From Lasiosphaeria ovina (taxonomy: Eukaryota; Ascomycota; Sordariomycetes; Sordariales; Lasiosphaeriaceae): 64,000 nt of DNA. Numbering within the stretch: position 1 is the stretch's first letter; every line of letters begins with the position of its first letter. The stretch covers positions 1,922,001 to 1,986,000 of the forward strand of contig JAULSN010000002.1 of NCBI GenBank assembly GCA_033439765.1. Reading direction: 5' to 3'. The position numbers and the translations under genes are program-made. Below are positions 24,812 through 38,453 of this stretch, piece by piece. The notes below the pieces were generated by a model, which did not search any database, was not told where the DNA came from, and worked only from the letters and a program-made list of their open reading frames with translations.

Positions 24812-26289
24812 CTACTCGACGTCAGAGTCGTCCAGAGGGGTAAGCTTCTTTGGCTTGGTCTTGTCCACGCCCCAGCGGTAGAGTTGGCGGAGTTTCCCCT
24901 TGGTCCAGCCCTCGACCTCCTCTTCGGGGACCACAAACTGCCTGGCTCTGGCCTCGTCCTCTGGCAGCAGGTCGAAGCGGCGCATGCGAGCGGTCACACG
25001 CGAATCTATGACGATGGGGCGAGCGCGTATCTTCTCCGCAACCCCGTCGTCGTTGTCGGCAGCGGCGGCATCGCCTTCGGCCTTCGGCTTGTCCTCCTTC
25101 CACACCGCCTTAACCCAGTCCTTCTCTTCCCACGCCAGCTCCTTCTGCTGCTCGTACCGTTTCTCCGCGTCTGTTTCACTAGAGTCGTGCTCCGCAGCCT
25201 CGTGGAACTCGCGGTATGTGCACAAGCACACGGCGACCACTTGCCGGCCGATATCGTCCGCAAGCTTACGGCGGTTAAAGAACCGTACCATGCGTGTGGG
25301 TGTGTTAAGGAAGCCCAGGATGTGCGGCTCGGGGACTGGAGCGACAGGCGAGAACTCATTAGGGGTTAGCAAAGGGAGTGACTCGGCAATGTAGTCGTTT
25401 GTGGTGTTGTATGGCTTCGGCTGGGGCGGCCTCTTTGGCTTTGTCTCTTGGACCGCAGGAGGCTTTTCCTCGTTAGGTTTCTCATCCTCGCCAAAGTTAG
25501 ACTCGGAAGTGGCAGCTTCTGGAAGAGGCAGCTCGGGCTCGGGGGGCGGCGCTAGGGGGCCAAGCCAGCCTTCGTGGAGCCCCCTGATATACTCCTTCCA
25601 CGTGTGACGGCCAATGACGATGTCGCCTCGAACGCCAGCGTATTCCTCAATGCCACGGCTTCTGCGGACCGCGGTAACAATCTCGTCGTCGGTTGGCGGA
25701 CGGTCCGAGTCTGGGTCGGCGCTGCCCTCCCAGCCGCGGCGGACCTTGCGTACCCTCTCGGCCACTACAGCGCGGACATCACCTTCGCGCCGGCCCTGCA
25801 CAAACTCCCAGTCTAGCCCGCTTGCGGCCAGTACCGGCTTGACGTATTCGGTGTAGTGGTCCTGGGCCACGCGTAGACCGTCGCCAGGTGGACTCGACAG
25901 GAAGATGGTGAGTTTGCGCGGTTCCGCCAGGCCGTTGCCGGGCAAAGGCTCCTTGGCCAGGTGCTCCACGGCATGTCTCCATCTCGCAATCGCTCTCTTC
26001 TTTTCCCGCCGGTCGTAGATGATGGCGGCAGTGATGGTGGTGGAGAGGGTCCAGAAGATCAACCAGTTCCGCGAGGGAAGCTTGCGAGGGAGCGCGGGAA
26101 GGCCGAGCATGCGCAACGCCGGATTACGGGGCGGCGGCACCTTTGGCGGCGGCGCTTTTGGGGGCTACAAAACGACAATGTTAGACGCCGAATAGGGGGG
26201 GAAGAATATGAGTGAGTATATCATACCGCCTCCTTGGCCACGGATGGTGCTGCTGGGGTTGGTGTTGATGTTGGTGTTGGGTCAGCCAT
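24812..26289 (-). CDS. TIM54: mitochondrial inner membrane translocase subunit Tim54
   Basis: Two exons on the minus strand: 26289-26227 encodes the first 21 residues and 26164-24812 the rest, 471 residues in total. The 62-nt intron runs from GTATGA to TGTAG in phase 0. Without it the long frame would have to start at a GTG, so the short first exon MADPTPTSTPTPAAPSVAKE is well supported. A Pro-rich N-terminus leads to a single membrane segment, NWLIFWTLSTTITAAIIYD (about 55-75), followed by DRREKKRA. The body has ARWRHAVEHLAKEPLP, PRKLTIFLSSPPGDGL and KPVLAASGLDWEFVQGRREG, which are characteristic of Tim54. Tim54 is part of the TIM22 complex inserting carrier proteins into the inner membrane. 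Identity is secure for the family; the Pro/Glu-rich insert near 215-250 is variable. Confidence 0.92.
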
Positions 26290-26317
26290 CCTGGTTCTGG
26301 TGCTGTTGGAGCTTCCT

Positions 26318-26333
26318 GGGGGGGGGGGGGGGG
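26318..26333. repeat. G16 homopolymer upstream of TIM54
   Basis: A run of 16 G, reading as C16 followed by AG on the TIM54 strand. It could act as a pyrimidine tract of a leader intron, but this is not demonstrated. Confidence 0.85.
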
Positions 26334-26538
26334 TGTCGACTGGCACTATGAGCGCATCTGGCCTGCCGCAGCCTCGATCGAGGCGTCTGGGGTTGGCGTG
26401 GTGGTTTGAACGGGACTGGGAATGCCGAAGTCGGGTGTGTGAGTGGTGGCAGCACAGTTGCAGCGAAGCTGTTCGCATGCATTTTCATTCTCTCAAATTT
26501 CCATAAACTCTCTCCTTATCCGTGTCGCGATAAGGAAC

Positions 26539-26709
26539 ATGGCGCGCGCACGGGCCATAGCGGGAAGCGCTGCCGTCGACCGGGAACGCTCGCTACCTGC
26601 AAGTTCGTTCCGTTCAGGCTCTGGAAGGAATTTGGAAGCTTCCAATGAGCCCCGAGGAAACTCAAGTATATATGTGCCGCCCTACCTAAAGCCGGCGCCT
26701 AAGAGATAG
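26539..26709 (+). CDS. possible 56-residue small ORF upstream of TIM54
   Basis: ATG in context GAACATGGCG, ending in TAG. The product is basic (MARARAIAGSAAVDRERS) and finishes SSIYVPPYLKPAPKR. The YVPPYLKP end is not obviously random and resembles short linear motifs in RNA-binding proteins. There is no recognised domain and no supporting splice model. It may equally be chance, or the decayed end of a gene divergent from TIM54. Confidence 0.22.
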   Translation: MARARAIAGSAAVDRERSLPASSFRSGSGRNLEASNEPRGNSSIYVPPYLKPAPKR

Positions 26710-27312
26710 CCGGGCTGGGTGGGCTTGTGCATTGAGCATTCTATATTCGGCCCGTAACCGTTGTACATGTTCTTTGCGAGGCCTTCGGATGGTATCTCGA
26801 TGAGGCCTTGACGCGCGATTACCGTGTAAGTTTACAACTTTGCTTGCCCTTTGCATGCGTTACAGTCAAAGCAGACTTCCTCTTAATTATACTTCGGCAG
26901 CCGGTACCTACCTCCGTTGGTTTGTTCCAGATCTCCATAATTATCTACGGAGTATCCAGAGAGCCTCCCGGTATCAAGCGCCTAATTACCTTCAATAGCC
27001 AAGTTGGCGGATACCTAACGGCACGCGCAGTTAAGACAAGCAAAATCATCTCAAAAGCACTTCTCATGTGGCCGAGCGTCTCTTGATTCGCATTGCAGAC
27101 GAACAGTGTTGGCAGAACATATTAGTTAAGGCGCTCCGTTTTGTATCCATCGAGAGATTCCGGTCTAAGCGGGTTTGCGAGTTGAGCTGAAGTCGCCAAG
27201 TTGAAGTTGCGTTTCACTTCTCAGAGCAAAATAACTGCAAGTCTGCAAAAGCGCGCGACTTGAGAAAATATAAGGCGCGCATGCTTTGACAACAAGGATT
27301 TGGTGCATTCCA

Positions 27313-27468
27313 ATGTCAGATCTTGTTTCGAAACTGAGAGCACGAGCGAAGGGAGACTCCAAAAAGGGGGCCCGGTCTCGTGAGGAGGGGAACCCCCTGA
27401 GACTCCTGAGAGCCAGAACCTGGGAAAGCACGGGGATGGCCCGGCTGGGTGCAGTGTCGAGGCGCTAA
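27313..27468 (+). CDS. possible 51-residue basic small ORF
   Basis: ATG in context CCAATGTCA, followed by MSDLVSKLRARAKGDSKKGA and a basic, helical-looking remainder to a TAA. The start context is good, but there is no family match or clear codon bias. It could be a short first exon, a uORF-like element, or chance. Confidence 0.2.
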   Translation: MSDLVSKLRARAKGDSKKGARSREEGNPLRLLRARTWESTGMARLGAVSRR

Positions 27469-28374
27469 TCGACCCCACACAAACACGTCTTCCGTGTCAG
27501 TGAGGCCCAAAATCTCGCAATGGAACTTGACCCCTCCAATTGCACGCTGGCTCGGCTGGCTAACCAGTGGGAAAAGGGCAACGAAATAAGAGAACTAGGG
27601 TGGCTCAAGAATGCCTACTGGACTGTGTGGTAAGATCTCATGAACAGACAAGCCTACGGAGTACAGTACTATACTGCCCTGTACATCCATCCATACAGTA
27701 CAGTACTGTACGTACATACGAAATACATACCCCAGCGCTTCCATCCTTCTGAAGGCCCAGGCCCCAGGCCCCAGGCTGGCCCCTTTAACCTTTTTCAAGC
27801 CTGTCAGCAGGCACCAGGCCGACTTCGTTCAACCCCTCCCTCCCGCCAACCTCCATTCACACCTACCTTTCTGCCAGCGTTTTACCTGCACATGCCACAG
27901 CACGGCTTCTCGTGTCAAGCATCAACCGATGAGTTGAGCTGACCGGTGGTACCTCTCCTTCTTGTGTAGCCAGAATACTCGAGATCACGATCCGATCACG
28001 TCTTTTGCACTTTTGCTGCGGTTGAACGACGTTCGGCTCCTTGCGACGTCGCAGTGCCCCACCGCTAAATAGAGAAGCGGGACGACTTGACCTTAGCGAC
28101 CGAGTCTTCATTCCCACCACGTCCCACGTTTGGTGCCACGCAGGACCTGATTCCTGCCAGGACCCTCGTCCCGACGAAAGGCAAGCTTCTTACTCTTCAA
28201 TCTATATCCCCTTCTGAGCGCACCGCCTCCACGACAAGACAGCGTCGCTCGTCGGCAATCGTCGCAACCAGCAAGCCCGAATCGGCGAACCGCGGTAAAC
28301 CCAATCGTGCCACATCCAGGCATATAGGCTACCTTACATACCTTAGGCAAGTACATCAGCAGCACGCCACCAAG

Positions 28375-30696
<2,322 letters not shown>

Positions 30697-32066
30697 TTGT
30701 TCGACGCTCCGTCCGCGTACCATTAGGATAAATGCTCCGCCGTACAGCATTTTGGCTCCTTCAATCTTATTTTGGCACTTGTGCGATTCTCTCACTGCGG
30801 CATCCTTTCTTTATTGCTCGTCAAGTCCCTCGGTTTGACGTGCCGTGTCGCGATTTCGCTTGGTCTCGTCTTTCCTATCATGGTGCCAGGCAACTATCTA
30901 CACCAGAATATTTGACACACAGCCAGCACGGGAAGTTAGAAGAGGAAATAGGGGTAACGAAAGAGCAATAGACCACCAAAGGCACACGAAGAACGTGCCA
31001 GGCAGGCTTCAGGGCATGTGGAGATGATGATTATAAGACACCAGCTATTGGGTTATGTACTGTTCTTGTCTGGAGGCGGTGTGGTTTTCTCCCCCTCGAT
31101 TGCTTCTTAATGTCAACCTACAACAACCAGCAATAGGGCAACTGTGATAGGGGAACCGGCCGCCTTGGATGAGAGCGTTCTATAGTTGAGCCGATTTCTT
31201 TCGGAAAAGAGAAAAAGAGAGCGAGGAGGCTTTGCATAGAGACTTGTATCTCGCATGTGGGCGATCTCTCGACGAGATGGGCCGAGAGGTTATCTTGCAC
31301 TATAGGCTACTAAGAACAACAACGGTATCAGGAATAACCGTCTACCTCGGGAGCTTTCTTGACACTTGCTTGTTCACCAACCCATCATTGTCTCTTCAAT
31401 TTAGCGGATTCATGATCCTGGGCGGCTGTAATTGACGGCTCTATACAGTATATACAATAACACAGTACATACAGACTTTCTCTTTTCTTTTTCGCGTGCT
31501 ACTTGCACGTGAGTCGTAATTATGAGTTACATTGCTGGGGCTCTGCTATGCCATCAGATCTGAGGTTAGCTAGATTTCAGTATTGTCCAAGGAAAAATCA
31601 AAATCGTCTGGCAGCCCTTACAGCTCATCCCGCTTGTCCCGCGCGTCGTATGAACACCGAAAAGCCAAGGCCTAGTCCTAATCCCAAGGTAGCAACACCA
31701 TGAATACAGTGCCAGAAATCTCTTCTCGCCTTTCTCGATACGCTGGTGTGGTTGATGGATGATAAGACTGGAAGAGTTTGGGCGTTTGGGTTGTTTTGGG
31801 GGGTGGTGTAAAATTAGTAGGCGATGGGCGGCGAGGCCGAGTACATGTCTCGTTGATTCCCTGTCGCTGATTTCCCCCTGTGTCGAGTGGGATCCGGGAG
31901 TAAAAGACCTCTCTTGGTTCTTTATCTTTTTTCCCAGTTTCTGTTTTCCGGTGGCCTCTCCGTCTCGCCACACGCGGTGGTGCTAAACAATCCTTGGGCG
32001 CGGGTATAATAAGTGATATGTCGTCTTTTTTTGTTTTTTTTTTGTTTTGTATATTGTCTCCCCCCT
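30697..32066. other. intergenic between convergent COT1 and SF3a2 genes
   Basis: Holds the 3' flanks of both genes. It is T-rich near 32020-32050, with a small GTACATACAG/TATACAGTATATAC cluster near 31444-31470. No gene was seen. Confidence 0.5.
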
Positions 32067-32804
32067 TCAACGTCTTCCCGTCAGGCCCGGGGCGGCGTTG
32101 AAGCGCTCCTCGCGCTCCGTCATGAACATGATCTGGATCCAGTAGTCCTTGGAGTCTGGGCTCCAGAAGCTGAACTGGCGGTCCTCGCGCTTGTCGAGCT
32201 CGCGCGCGGGGATCTTGAAGGCGCACGTCTCGTACGGCTCGGCGGCCACGAGCAGGTACTGGAAGTTGCGGTCGGGCTCCTCGACGCGCTGCGTGAAGGC
32301 GCTCATGACCTGCCACTTGGGCGTCACGCCGACGCCGAGCTCCGGGTACTGCAGCTGGAACAGCAGCCCTTGCTGCTTGGTGATGGGGTCGCGCACCTTG
32401 GTGATCTTGTAGCCTGGGCGGCCGATCTTGACCAGGTTGCGGCGCGGCGCGCCCAGGCCCAGCGCCGCGAAGCCGGCGCCCATGACGCCGACGGGCAGGC
32501 CCGTGTTGGGGTCGATCTCGCCCTTGCCCTCCTTTTGCTCGCGCGCGGCGCGGCGCGCCAGGTTGGTCTGGTGCTTCTTGCCCTGGGTGTGGGCCAGGTA
32601 GGAGCCGTCGTTCTGGTGGACCGTCAGGCAGAGGCGGCACTCGAACGAGCCCAGGTGGTTGCGGAAGAAGTAGGGGTCCTTGTCGAGGTCGATGGTCTCG
32701 AGCGCGAGCTTGCGCAGGCGCTCGCGGCGGTCGGCGCTGGTGGCGCTGTGCGAGGCCACGCCGCCGCCGCCAAACTTGGAGCCCGCGCGATTCTGGTAAT
32801 CCAT
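32067..32804 (-). CDS. PRP11: splicing factor SF3a subunit 2 (SF3A66/Prp11)
   Basis: This single-exon minus-strand gene encodes 245 residues. The ATG at 32804 gives the canonical N-terminus MDYQNRAGSKFGGGGVAS. A matrin-type C2H2 zinc finger uses Cys56, Cys59, His72 and His78 (CRLCLTVHQNDGSYLAHTQG). Further conserved blocks include RRNLVKIGRPGYKITKVRDP and QLQYPEL, with WQVMSAFTQRVE and DKREDRQFSFWSPD near the C-terminus. SF3a2 is part of the U2 snRNP and helps tether it to the pre-mRNA branch site. The protein is the compact fungal form without the Pro-rich tail of animals. An upstream open extension to 33050 in the same frame is leader, not coding. Confidence 0.95.
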   Translation of the reverse strand: MDYQNRAGSKFGGGGVASHSATSADRRERLRKLALETIDLDKDPYFFRNHLGSFECRLCLTVHQNDGSYLAHTQGKKHQTNLARRAAREQKEGKGEIDPNTGLPVGVMGAGFAALGLGAPRRNLVKIGRPGYKITKVRDPITKQQGLLFQLQYPELGVGVTPKWQVMSAFTQRVEEPDRNFQYLLVAAEPYETCAFKIPARELDKREDRQFSFWSPDSKDYWIQIMFMTEREERFNAAPGLTGRR

Positions 32805-33462
32805 GGCCGCGATGTGAGACTGTCCGAGTCCGGGTATGTGTTGTGTTGTGTTGTGTTGTGTTGTGTGGGCGTTTTCTGAGGCGGCTCGGATAAGAAGGTT
32901 GCGGGCGCGGTTGCTAAAGTGAAGAAATCGTGCTTGCTGTGTCTCAATTCTGAAGCCTGCGAGGTGTGCTTCCAAAAGTTCAAAGGCCAGTGGCGCAGCT
33001 GGTAAAAGCTTGGCGTGTTCTCTGCAGCCGGGGCCAGCTGACCGTTGCAAGCTCTTACAGCTGGCAAAAGCTGACGTTCCGTTTGAATCTCCAATAGGGA
33101 GATACCCGTATGTTCAGGTACTGTACATGTACATACTATTTACCAAAATCGTTTATTATTCTCTTTACGTTCTCTTATGCGATATCTAGATCTGGATTAA
33201 TACCCATTATAGTCGGGCTTCTTGTTGACATGGTGTATTCTTTCTAACCAACTGTTCTCCAAATACTCCCTGTAATCCATTCCGAGGGCGGAGACGGCGC
33301 CGGACTGGCGCTGGAGCTGACTACCTTTTGTATGTAATGGCGGGGTTATGCGGTGCCAGGGGTTCAACTCAAGGAGCTCCCCTTTCATTCTTACATCTTT
33401 GCTAGCCTTTGGCCTTTAAGCACCTCTTCTAGTGTCACTGTTTGCAATATTGAGACTTCAAT
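32805..33462. other. divergent promoter between SF3a2 and the CoA-transferase gene
   Basis: Contains a (TGTTG)n repeat at 32837-32867 in the SF3a2 leader and a GTACTGTACATGTACATAC block near 33117-33135. No gene was seen. Confidence 0.5.
32837..32867. repeat. (TGTTG)n microsatellite
   Basis: About six tandem 5-nt units in the SF3a2 leader. Confidence 0.9.
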
Positions 33463-35046
33463 ATGAGATGCGCCTCGGCTGCGTCCAGGCGGTTCACGGC
33501 ACGTCTAGCAGGTGGCTGGACTGCCTACCCCAGAATCGCCAGCCGTCGGAGGTTTACAAGCACTGCAGCTGTCTCGGCTGATGGCTCGCTCCCTCTTGAG
33601 GGCTACCGGGTGCTTGATATGACGAGAGTCCTTGCCGGGGTAAGAAAGGGCATGGCGACATACACACTTCTGGATGATTAGTCGATGGGTTGCTAAGATA
33701 CAACCGGACAGCCGTACTGCACCCAGATCCTGGGCGACCTTGGGTGAGTAGGAACATTCCACGACACAAGCGGAGCGCCAGTTGACAGGACCGTCCAAGT
33801 GCCGAGGTCATCAAGGTAGAGCACCCTGTCCGGGGCGACGACACTCGCGCATGGGGTCCTCCGTATGCCGCGTATAAGTCGGGTTCGTCCCAAGAAGGGC
33901 GCGGTGAGTCGGCGTACTTCCTTGGGGTAATATTCTCAGTTAGACGCACCACGCGGTCGTTGGCGGCTGACCCTCGGCGCAGGTGAACCGGAACAAGAAG
34001 TCGCTGGCTCTCTCGTTCCAGGACGCGGCCGGAGTCGGCATCCTCCACAAGCTGGCGGCCAAGTGCGACATCCTGGTGGAGAACTATATTCCAGGGGCGC
34101 TCAAGAAGTACGGCATGGACTACGAGACGATACGCAAGATCAACCCGGCGCTCATCTACGCATCCATCACAGGCTATGGCCAGACGGGCCCATATTCGCA
34201 GCGGGCGGGCTACGACGTCATGGTGGAAGCCGAGTTCGGGCTGATGCACATCACGGGCAACAGAGACGGGCCGCCCGTCAAAGTCGGGGTTGCCGTCACC
34301 GACCTCACGACGGGGCTGTACACGAGTAATAGCATCATGGCAGCTCTGCTGGCGCGTGCCAAGACGGGGAGGGGCCAGCACATCGACGCGGCTCTGAGCG
34401 ATTGCCAGACAGCCACGCTAGCCAACATCGCGAGCAGCTGCCTGATAAGCGGACAGAGCGACACGGGCCGCTGGGGCACGGCGCATCGTATGTAGTCCCA
34501 TTGTATATATCATTGCCGTGTGCTGACCGACGACTTGCAGCCTCCATCGTGCCGTATAAGTCTTTCGAAACCAAAGACGGCGACATTCTGTTCGGCGGGG
34601 GAAATGACCGCCTCTTCGGCATCCTGTGTGACGGACTGGGTCGGCCCGAGTGGAAGGAGGATGCCAGGTTCAAGATTAATGCGCAGCGGGTGGCGAACCG
34701 GGACAAGCTCGAGCAAGACATCGAGGCGATCACCGTGACCAAGACGACGCAGGAGTGGCTCGACATATTCGAGAACATGGGGATGCCGTATGCGGCCGTC
34801 AACGACGTGCTGGCGACGTTGACGCACGATCACACGCGGGCGCGGGACATGGTGGTCGAGGTGGAGCACGACGACTGCGGGCCCATCAAACTGGTCAACT
34901 CTCCTGTCAAGTACTCAGAGGCGCGGCCGAGAGTGCGAAGCGCGCCGCCGACGCTGGGCCAGCACACGGACGAGATCCTGCGGGAGCATCTCGGCCTGGG
35001 CGAGGACTGCATCCGCGAGTTGAGAGAAGGGGGGGTTGTTCGATGA
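33463..35046 (+). CDS. mitochondrial class III CoA-transferase (CaiB/BaiF, SUGCT-like)
   Basis: Five exons: 33463-33639, 33712-33743, 33800-33926, 33983-34487 and 34541-35046, encoding 448 residues. All four junctions keep frame. The second exon is only 32 nt and supplies [10 protein letters not shown], completed by [16 protein letters not shown]. The first 40 residues are Arg/Ser/Ala-rich without acids ([19 protein letters not shown]), a likely mitochondrial presequence. Family blocks are [64 protein letters not shown] and [14 protein letters not shown], the last holding the usual catalytic Asp region. The best comparison is succinate/glutarate-CoA transferase of lysine degradation, but the substrate cannot be proved from sequence. 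The fourth exon begins with GTG as an internal Val codon, not a start. Confidence 0.93.
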
Positions 35047-35769
35047 CCGAAGATGCATGCATGCACGCATCCATCCATCCATAGATTTGGATACAAGCTG
35101 GATAGTCCTGTAATTACAAATTACAGAAGCCCACAGCAGGCTCTCTTGGTGGAGCGTCTAGGTACTCGGTACTCCACAGTTCCAAGGTGAATGTGATCAG
35201 GGTTAGGGGCAGGCACGTGCTTTTCACGTGTTTTGCGACGCGAAACCTCGGAATCGAACCACCTTTCTGCCCTTGGTCACTTCACCTTGTCTGTTTGCTG
35301 AAAAGTACAAACTGCCTTATTCCGCACGTATATTGCGACGTTCAATCGCCAATTCTATTCTTCCAAATTCCCGAGAGGATTGCCGAGCTGCGCGAATACG
35401 GTCGGGTCGTAGGCATGAATGATACGCATACATATCCATTAATCATCTAAAGTGCAGGGGCACCATTTTGCTTTAGACAGTTCTCTGCTGCTATCGAGCT
35501 CTCACTTGACCTTGACAGCGAGTGCAGCGAGTGAGTAAACTCGATTCAACTCTTCCCCCCAAAAAGACTGAACGAAAAAGAGAAAGAAAGAAAAATCAGA
35601 CAGACAGACAGACAGACAGACGTGCACATCATACCTACCTGTACTAACTAATATGCCCTCTAGCCAGCAGCAGCGGAATGCTGGGGATCCGAGCGGTCTC
35701 GCAGCCATAACATAAGAACGGGCCCCATTTTGCTTTGACCTTTTCCGCCCTTCACCTCGACCACTTACC
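35047..35769. other. intergenic upstream of the PHD-finger gene
   Basis: Contains a (CATC)n stretch near 35066-35082 and a (CAGA)n repeat at 35597-35621. A GGTTCGATTCC-like string (reverse strand, near 35250) has no pairing T-stem and is not a tRNA. Confidence 0.5.
35597..35621. repeat. (CAGA)n microsatellite
   Basis: Six tandem CAGA units in the promoter region of the PHD-finger gene. Confidence 0.9.
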
Positions 35770-37368
35770 ATGGCCGGCCCGCACCCGCCTCGGGATGGCG
35801 CAGAGCTTCCCGGGAGGGACGGGGCGATTAGAGCTCCGCCGGCCCTCTCACTCGCCTCCGGCGTAGTTCCAGCTCCAGCTCCCCGCCAGGCCTCCGAGTC
35901 TTCCTTCTCGCCAACAAGACCGCCCTACATCCCCCAGTTCACCGCCGCCACCCAGATGATTCTGAAGCGAATGAAAGGGGAGCCGAGCAGCCTTAGCTCC
36001 GCCCTCTCGGCTGCGTCGCCTTCCATGACTGCAGACATCAAGCCAGCAACATACGAAGATGTTAAGAGGAGACTTGTCATGGGCATGAACACGTCTACTT
36101 CGATGACAATGCAGATGCCTGTTGCTGCACCATCACCATCTCCTTCGCCCGTCATCCCAATTCCCACCCTCGCTCCTCCCGTCCCGATGCCTGCCCCCCC
36201 CAGGTACCGTGACCCGAGCATGAGCGCCATCAGAAGGATCTCGAGCGGCTTGTCGGGACCCGCGAAGCTTCCTTCAGCAAAGGCTGCCCAAGCTAAACTC
36301 GCTACCCCGGTCGAGAGCAAGCCTAAGAAGCTAAAGGCCCCGGCGGTCCCCAAGGCTTCTGGTGTCAAGCGAAAACGTGTTAAGGGCGCCGACGACGAAG
36401 ACTCCAGCAGCCTCTCTAGCCTCACCGACCTCTCCGACCGAGAACCCCCCGCCACCAACACGCCGCCTGCTGTTCCGCCCACTATGACCAAGTCCGGCAG
36501 GCAGGTCCAGAAACCCATGACCTACAACCCCGCGGCCATGGACACGAATACAAAGAAGCGAGCCCACTACGGCAAGCGCACCGCCCAGCAGGCCCTGTGC
36601 AAGAAGTGCACCCGGATGCACAGCCCAGCCAGCAACCAGATGGTCTTTTGCGACGGCTGTAACGACGGCTGGCACCAGATGTGCCACGAGCCCTGGATCG
36701 ACGACGAGGCCGTGCGCGACCAGAGTAGGGCCTGGTTCTGCGCCACGTGCCAGGCCAAGCGGGAGCGCCACCTCACCAAGAAGCAGAGGATCGAGCCGAG
36801 ACCGAAGGAGAGCTGGGCCGGCAAGACGCCCCAGCAGAAGCGCGCTTACCTCTCAACCCTGCCGCAGCAGGACCTAGTGGGCCTGCTCATGAACTGCCTC
36901 GAGCTCCAACCCGACCTGCCCATATTCCCGGCCTCGGCCGCCGACGCGAGCCCGAATGCCCAGGGCATGTCTCGATCCCTCTTCGCCGGCTCGACGACAG
37001 AGGGCCTGTTTCCCCGCTCAGACGCCAACCCGATGGGCCAGATCAACTTTGTGCGCAAAGCCGCCACCAACAACGCCCGGTCCAGCTCGGCCAAGGGAGC
37101 CCGCGCCTCGGCCAACGGCGGGAGCAAGAACGGCAAAGACCACGCCCTCCACAAGGAGGACAGTCAGGAGCGGCCCGACGACGAGGACGAGGAGTTTGAT
37201 CCCCTGGCCCCGCTGTGGCCGAAGCCCGGCATGGGTCTTTACAGCAAGCTGCCGCCGGATGCCGACGACGACGAGCACATGGTCGACGACGACGATTACG
37301 AGGCCTTTAGTGTCATCATGTACAACGAGAAGGGGCAGAAGATCCGCGAGAACGGCATGGACGTGTAG
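35770..37368 (+). CDS. PHD-finger chromatin-associated protein
   Basis: This single-exon gene encodes 532 residues, with the ATG in context ACCATGGCC. The first 270 residues are Pro/Ser/Ala-rich and probably disordered, with a basic patch KPKKLKAPAVPKASGVKRKR and a SSSLSSLTDLSDRE motif. One complete PHD finger has ligands Cys277, Cys280, Cys294, Cys297, His302, Cys305, Cys324 and Cys327 (C4HC3), with the usual Trp before the last Cys pair. It is followed by a basic segment KRERHLTKKQRIEPRPK, a helical block QQKRAYLSTLPQQDLVGLLM and an acidic tail with DADDDEHMVDDDDY. PHD fingers commonly read histone H3 tails, so a nuclear chromatin role is likely. No complex can be assigned. The helical block after the finger resembles the linker of yeast Cti6-type proteins only loosely. 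Confidence 0.88.
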   Translation: MAGPHPPRDGAELPGRDGAIRAPPALSLASGVVPAPAPRQASESSFSPTRPPYIPQFTAATQMILKRMKGEPSSLSSALSAASPSMTADIKPATYEDVKRRLVMGMNTSTSMTMQMPVAAPSPSPSPVIPIPTLAPPVPMPAPPRYRDPSMSAIRRISSGLSGPAKLPSAKAAQAKLATPVESKPKKLKAPAVPKASGVKRKRVKGADDEDSSSLSSLTDLSDREPPATNTPPAVPPTMTKSGRQVQKPMTYNPAAMDTNTKKRAHYGKRTAQQALCKKCTRMHSPASNQMVFCDGCNDGWHQMCHEPWIDDEAVRDQSRAWFCATCQAKRERHLTKKQRIEPRPKESWAGKTPQQKRAYLSTLPQQDLVGLLMNCLELQPDLPIFPASAADASPNAQGMSRSLFAGSTTEGLFPRSDANPMGQINFVRKAATNNARSSSAKGARASANGGSKNGKDHALHKEDSQERPDDEDEEFDPLAPLWPKPGMGLYSKLPPDADDDEHMVDDDDYEAFSVIMYNEKGQKIRENGMDV

Positions 37369-38420
37369 GAGGGGAGTCATCGGATAACAGGGACGAGAGG
37401 AGGAGGCTGTAAGAGTAGGTATACATGTTTCGACTAGGGCGGCTCGCCCACTGAGGCTTGCCCTTCGGGTAACAACCACGGCGTAAGTTATGATGTTCCT
37501 GGCACACGTAGAGTTTGCGGCATGTTTTAGACCCATCAAACCTGAGAAAATAGCAGATTAGAGGCCATTGAGGACCTAGGTACCTACTTGGTTTCCATTC
37601 CCCCCTTCATTATTTATAATTCTTTTCATCAGCACTTTCATTTCTCTGTCAAGGCCCGGGCGTAATGCAGCTGGCCACCTTATCGAGAGAATACCCGCAA
37701 TCAACCAACGGCGAATAGCATCCCCCTTTCATGTACGCGCAAGCATGTCGCTCTAGCTGCCGGATACATCCATTGTATCAGTGATGATGGTGACTCCTAT
37801 CGAGCTTAGGAGGGGTGATAAAAGTGGCTTTGATGCCGCGTCCCATAACAAGCAGGCTTCACAACAGCCTAGCTGGAATGCCGCTCTCCAAACGAAATCT
37901 AGGTACCCAAGAAAGCTTTGGGGAAGCGCTACCCTGTTGCAGACAGATTGCCTCCGGCGGCGGAATCCTGGGCCTGACCGCTGCCAGGGTCAAACAGTAC
38001 CTAGATAGATAGGCAGTCAGTCTGTGTGACGAGACGCCGCTCTGCGTATGTGCAGTGCCTAGACTTGGGGTAGGCAGGTAGATAGGTCGATAATTAACAA
38101 GAAACGACGCCAACGCAGCACACACACCACACAGCCTTTCTCCCGGCTATATGGAGGGAGACCACGGCAGCTGGGCTGGGTCTTAGGTGCGGTTTCGAAA
38201 TAAATACAACAACAGCTGAGGTAGCGAGCGAGGCACTCTGCTCGTTCCCGCTGGCATAATTAGTATACATATACGTGTGTCTTGTATCTGGTGTAACCAC
38301 CGTAGACTACCACCGGCAGCACGCAGGAGGGAAACGCAAGAGGGAAGAAAGAGGGTCAATTATGGTATATGCGAGGACGGGAGTGTGTGAAACAGTGTTA
38401 TGTTATTCCATTTCTGGGGG

Positions 38421-38451
<31 letters not shown>

Positions 38452-38453
38452 AA
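38421..38453. repeat. (GAAA)n microsatellite
   Basis: Eight tandem GAAA units. Confidence 0.95.

Larger units (their letters stand above)
26290..28374. other. intergenic between divergent TIM54 and COT1 genes
   Basis: This contains a G16 run at 26318-26333, two small open frames discussed elsewhere (26539-26709 and 27313-27468), and a GTACAGTAC-rich block at 27657-27720 that includes TACGGAGTAC. The last 250 bases form the COT1 leader, which stays open in the COT1 frame but lacks an ATG. Confidence 0.5.

Noticed and set aside
35225..35300. tRNA-like B-box on the minus strand (GGTTCGATTCC)
   Set aside because: The bases around it do not form a T-stem and no D-arm or acceptor pairing is visible.
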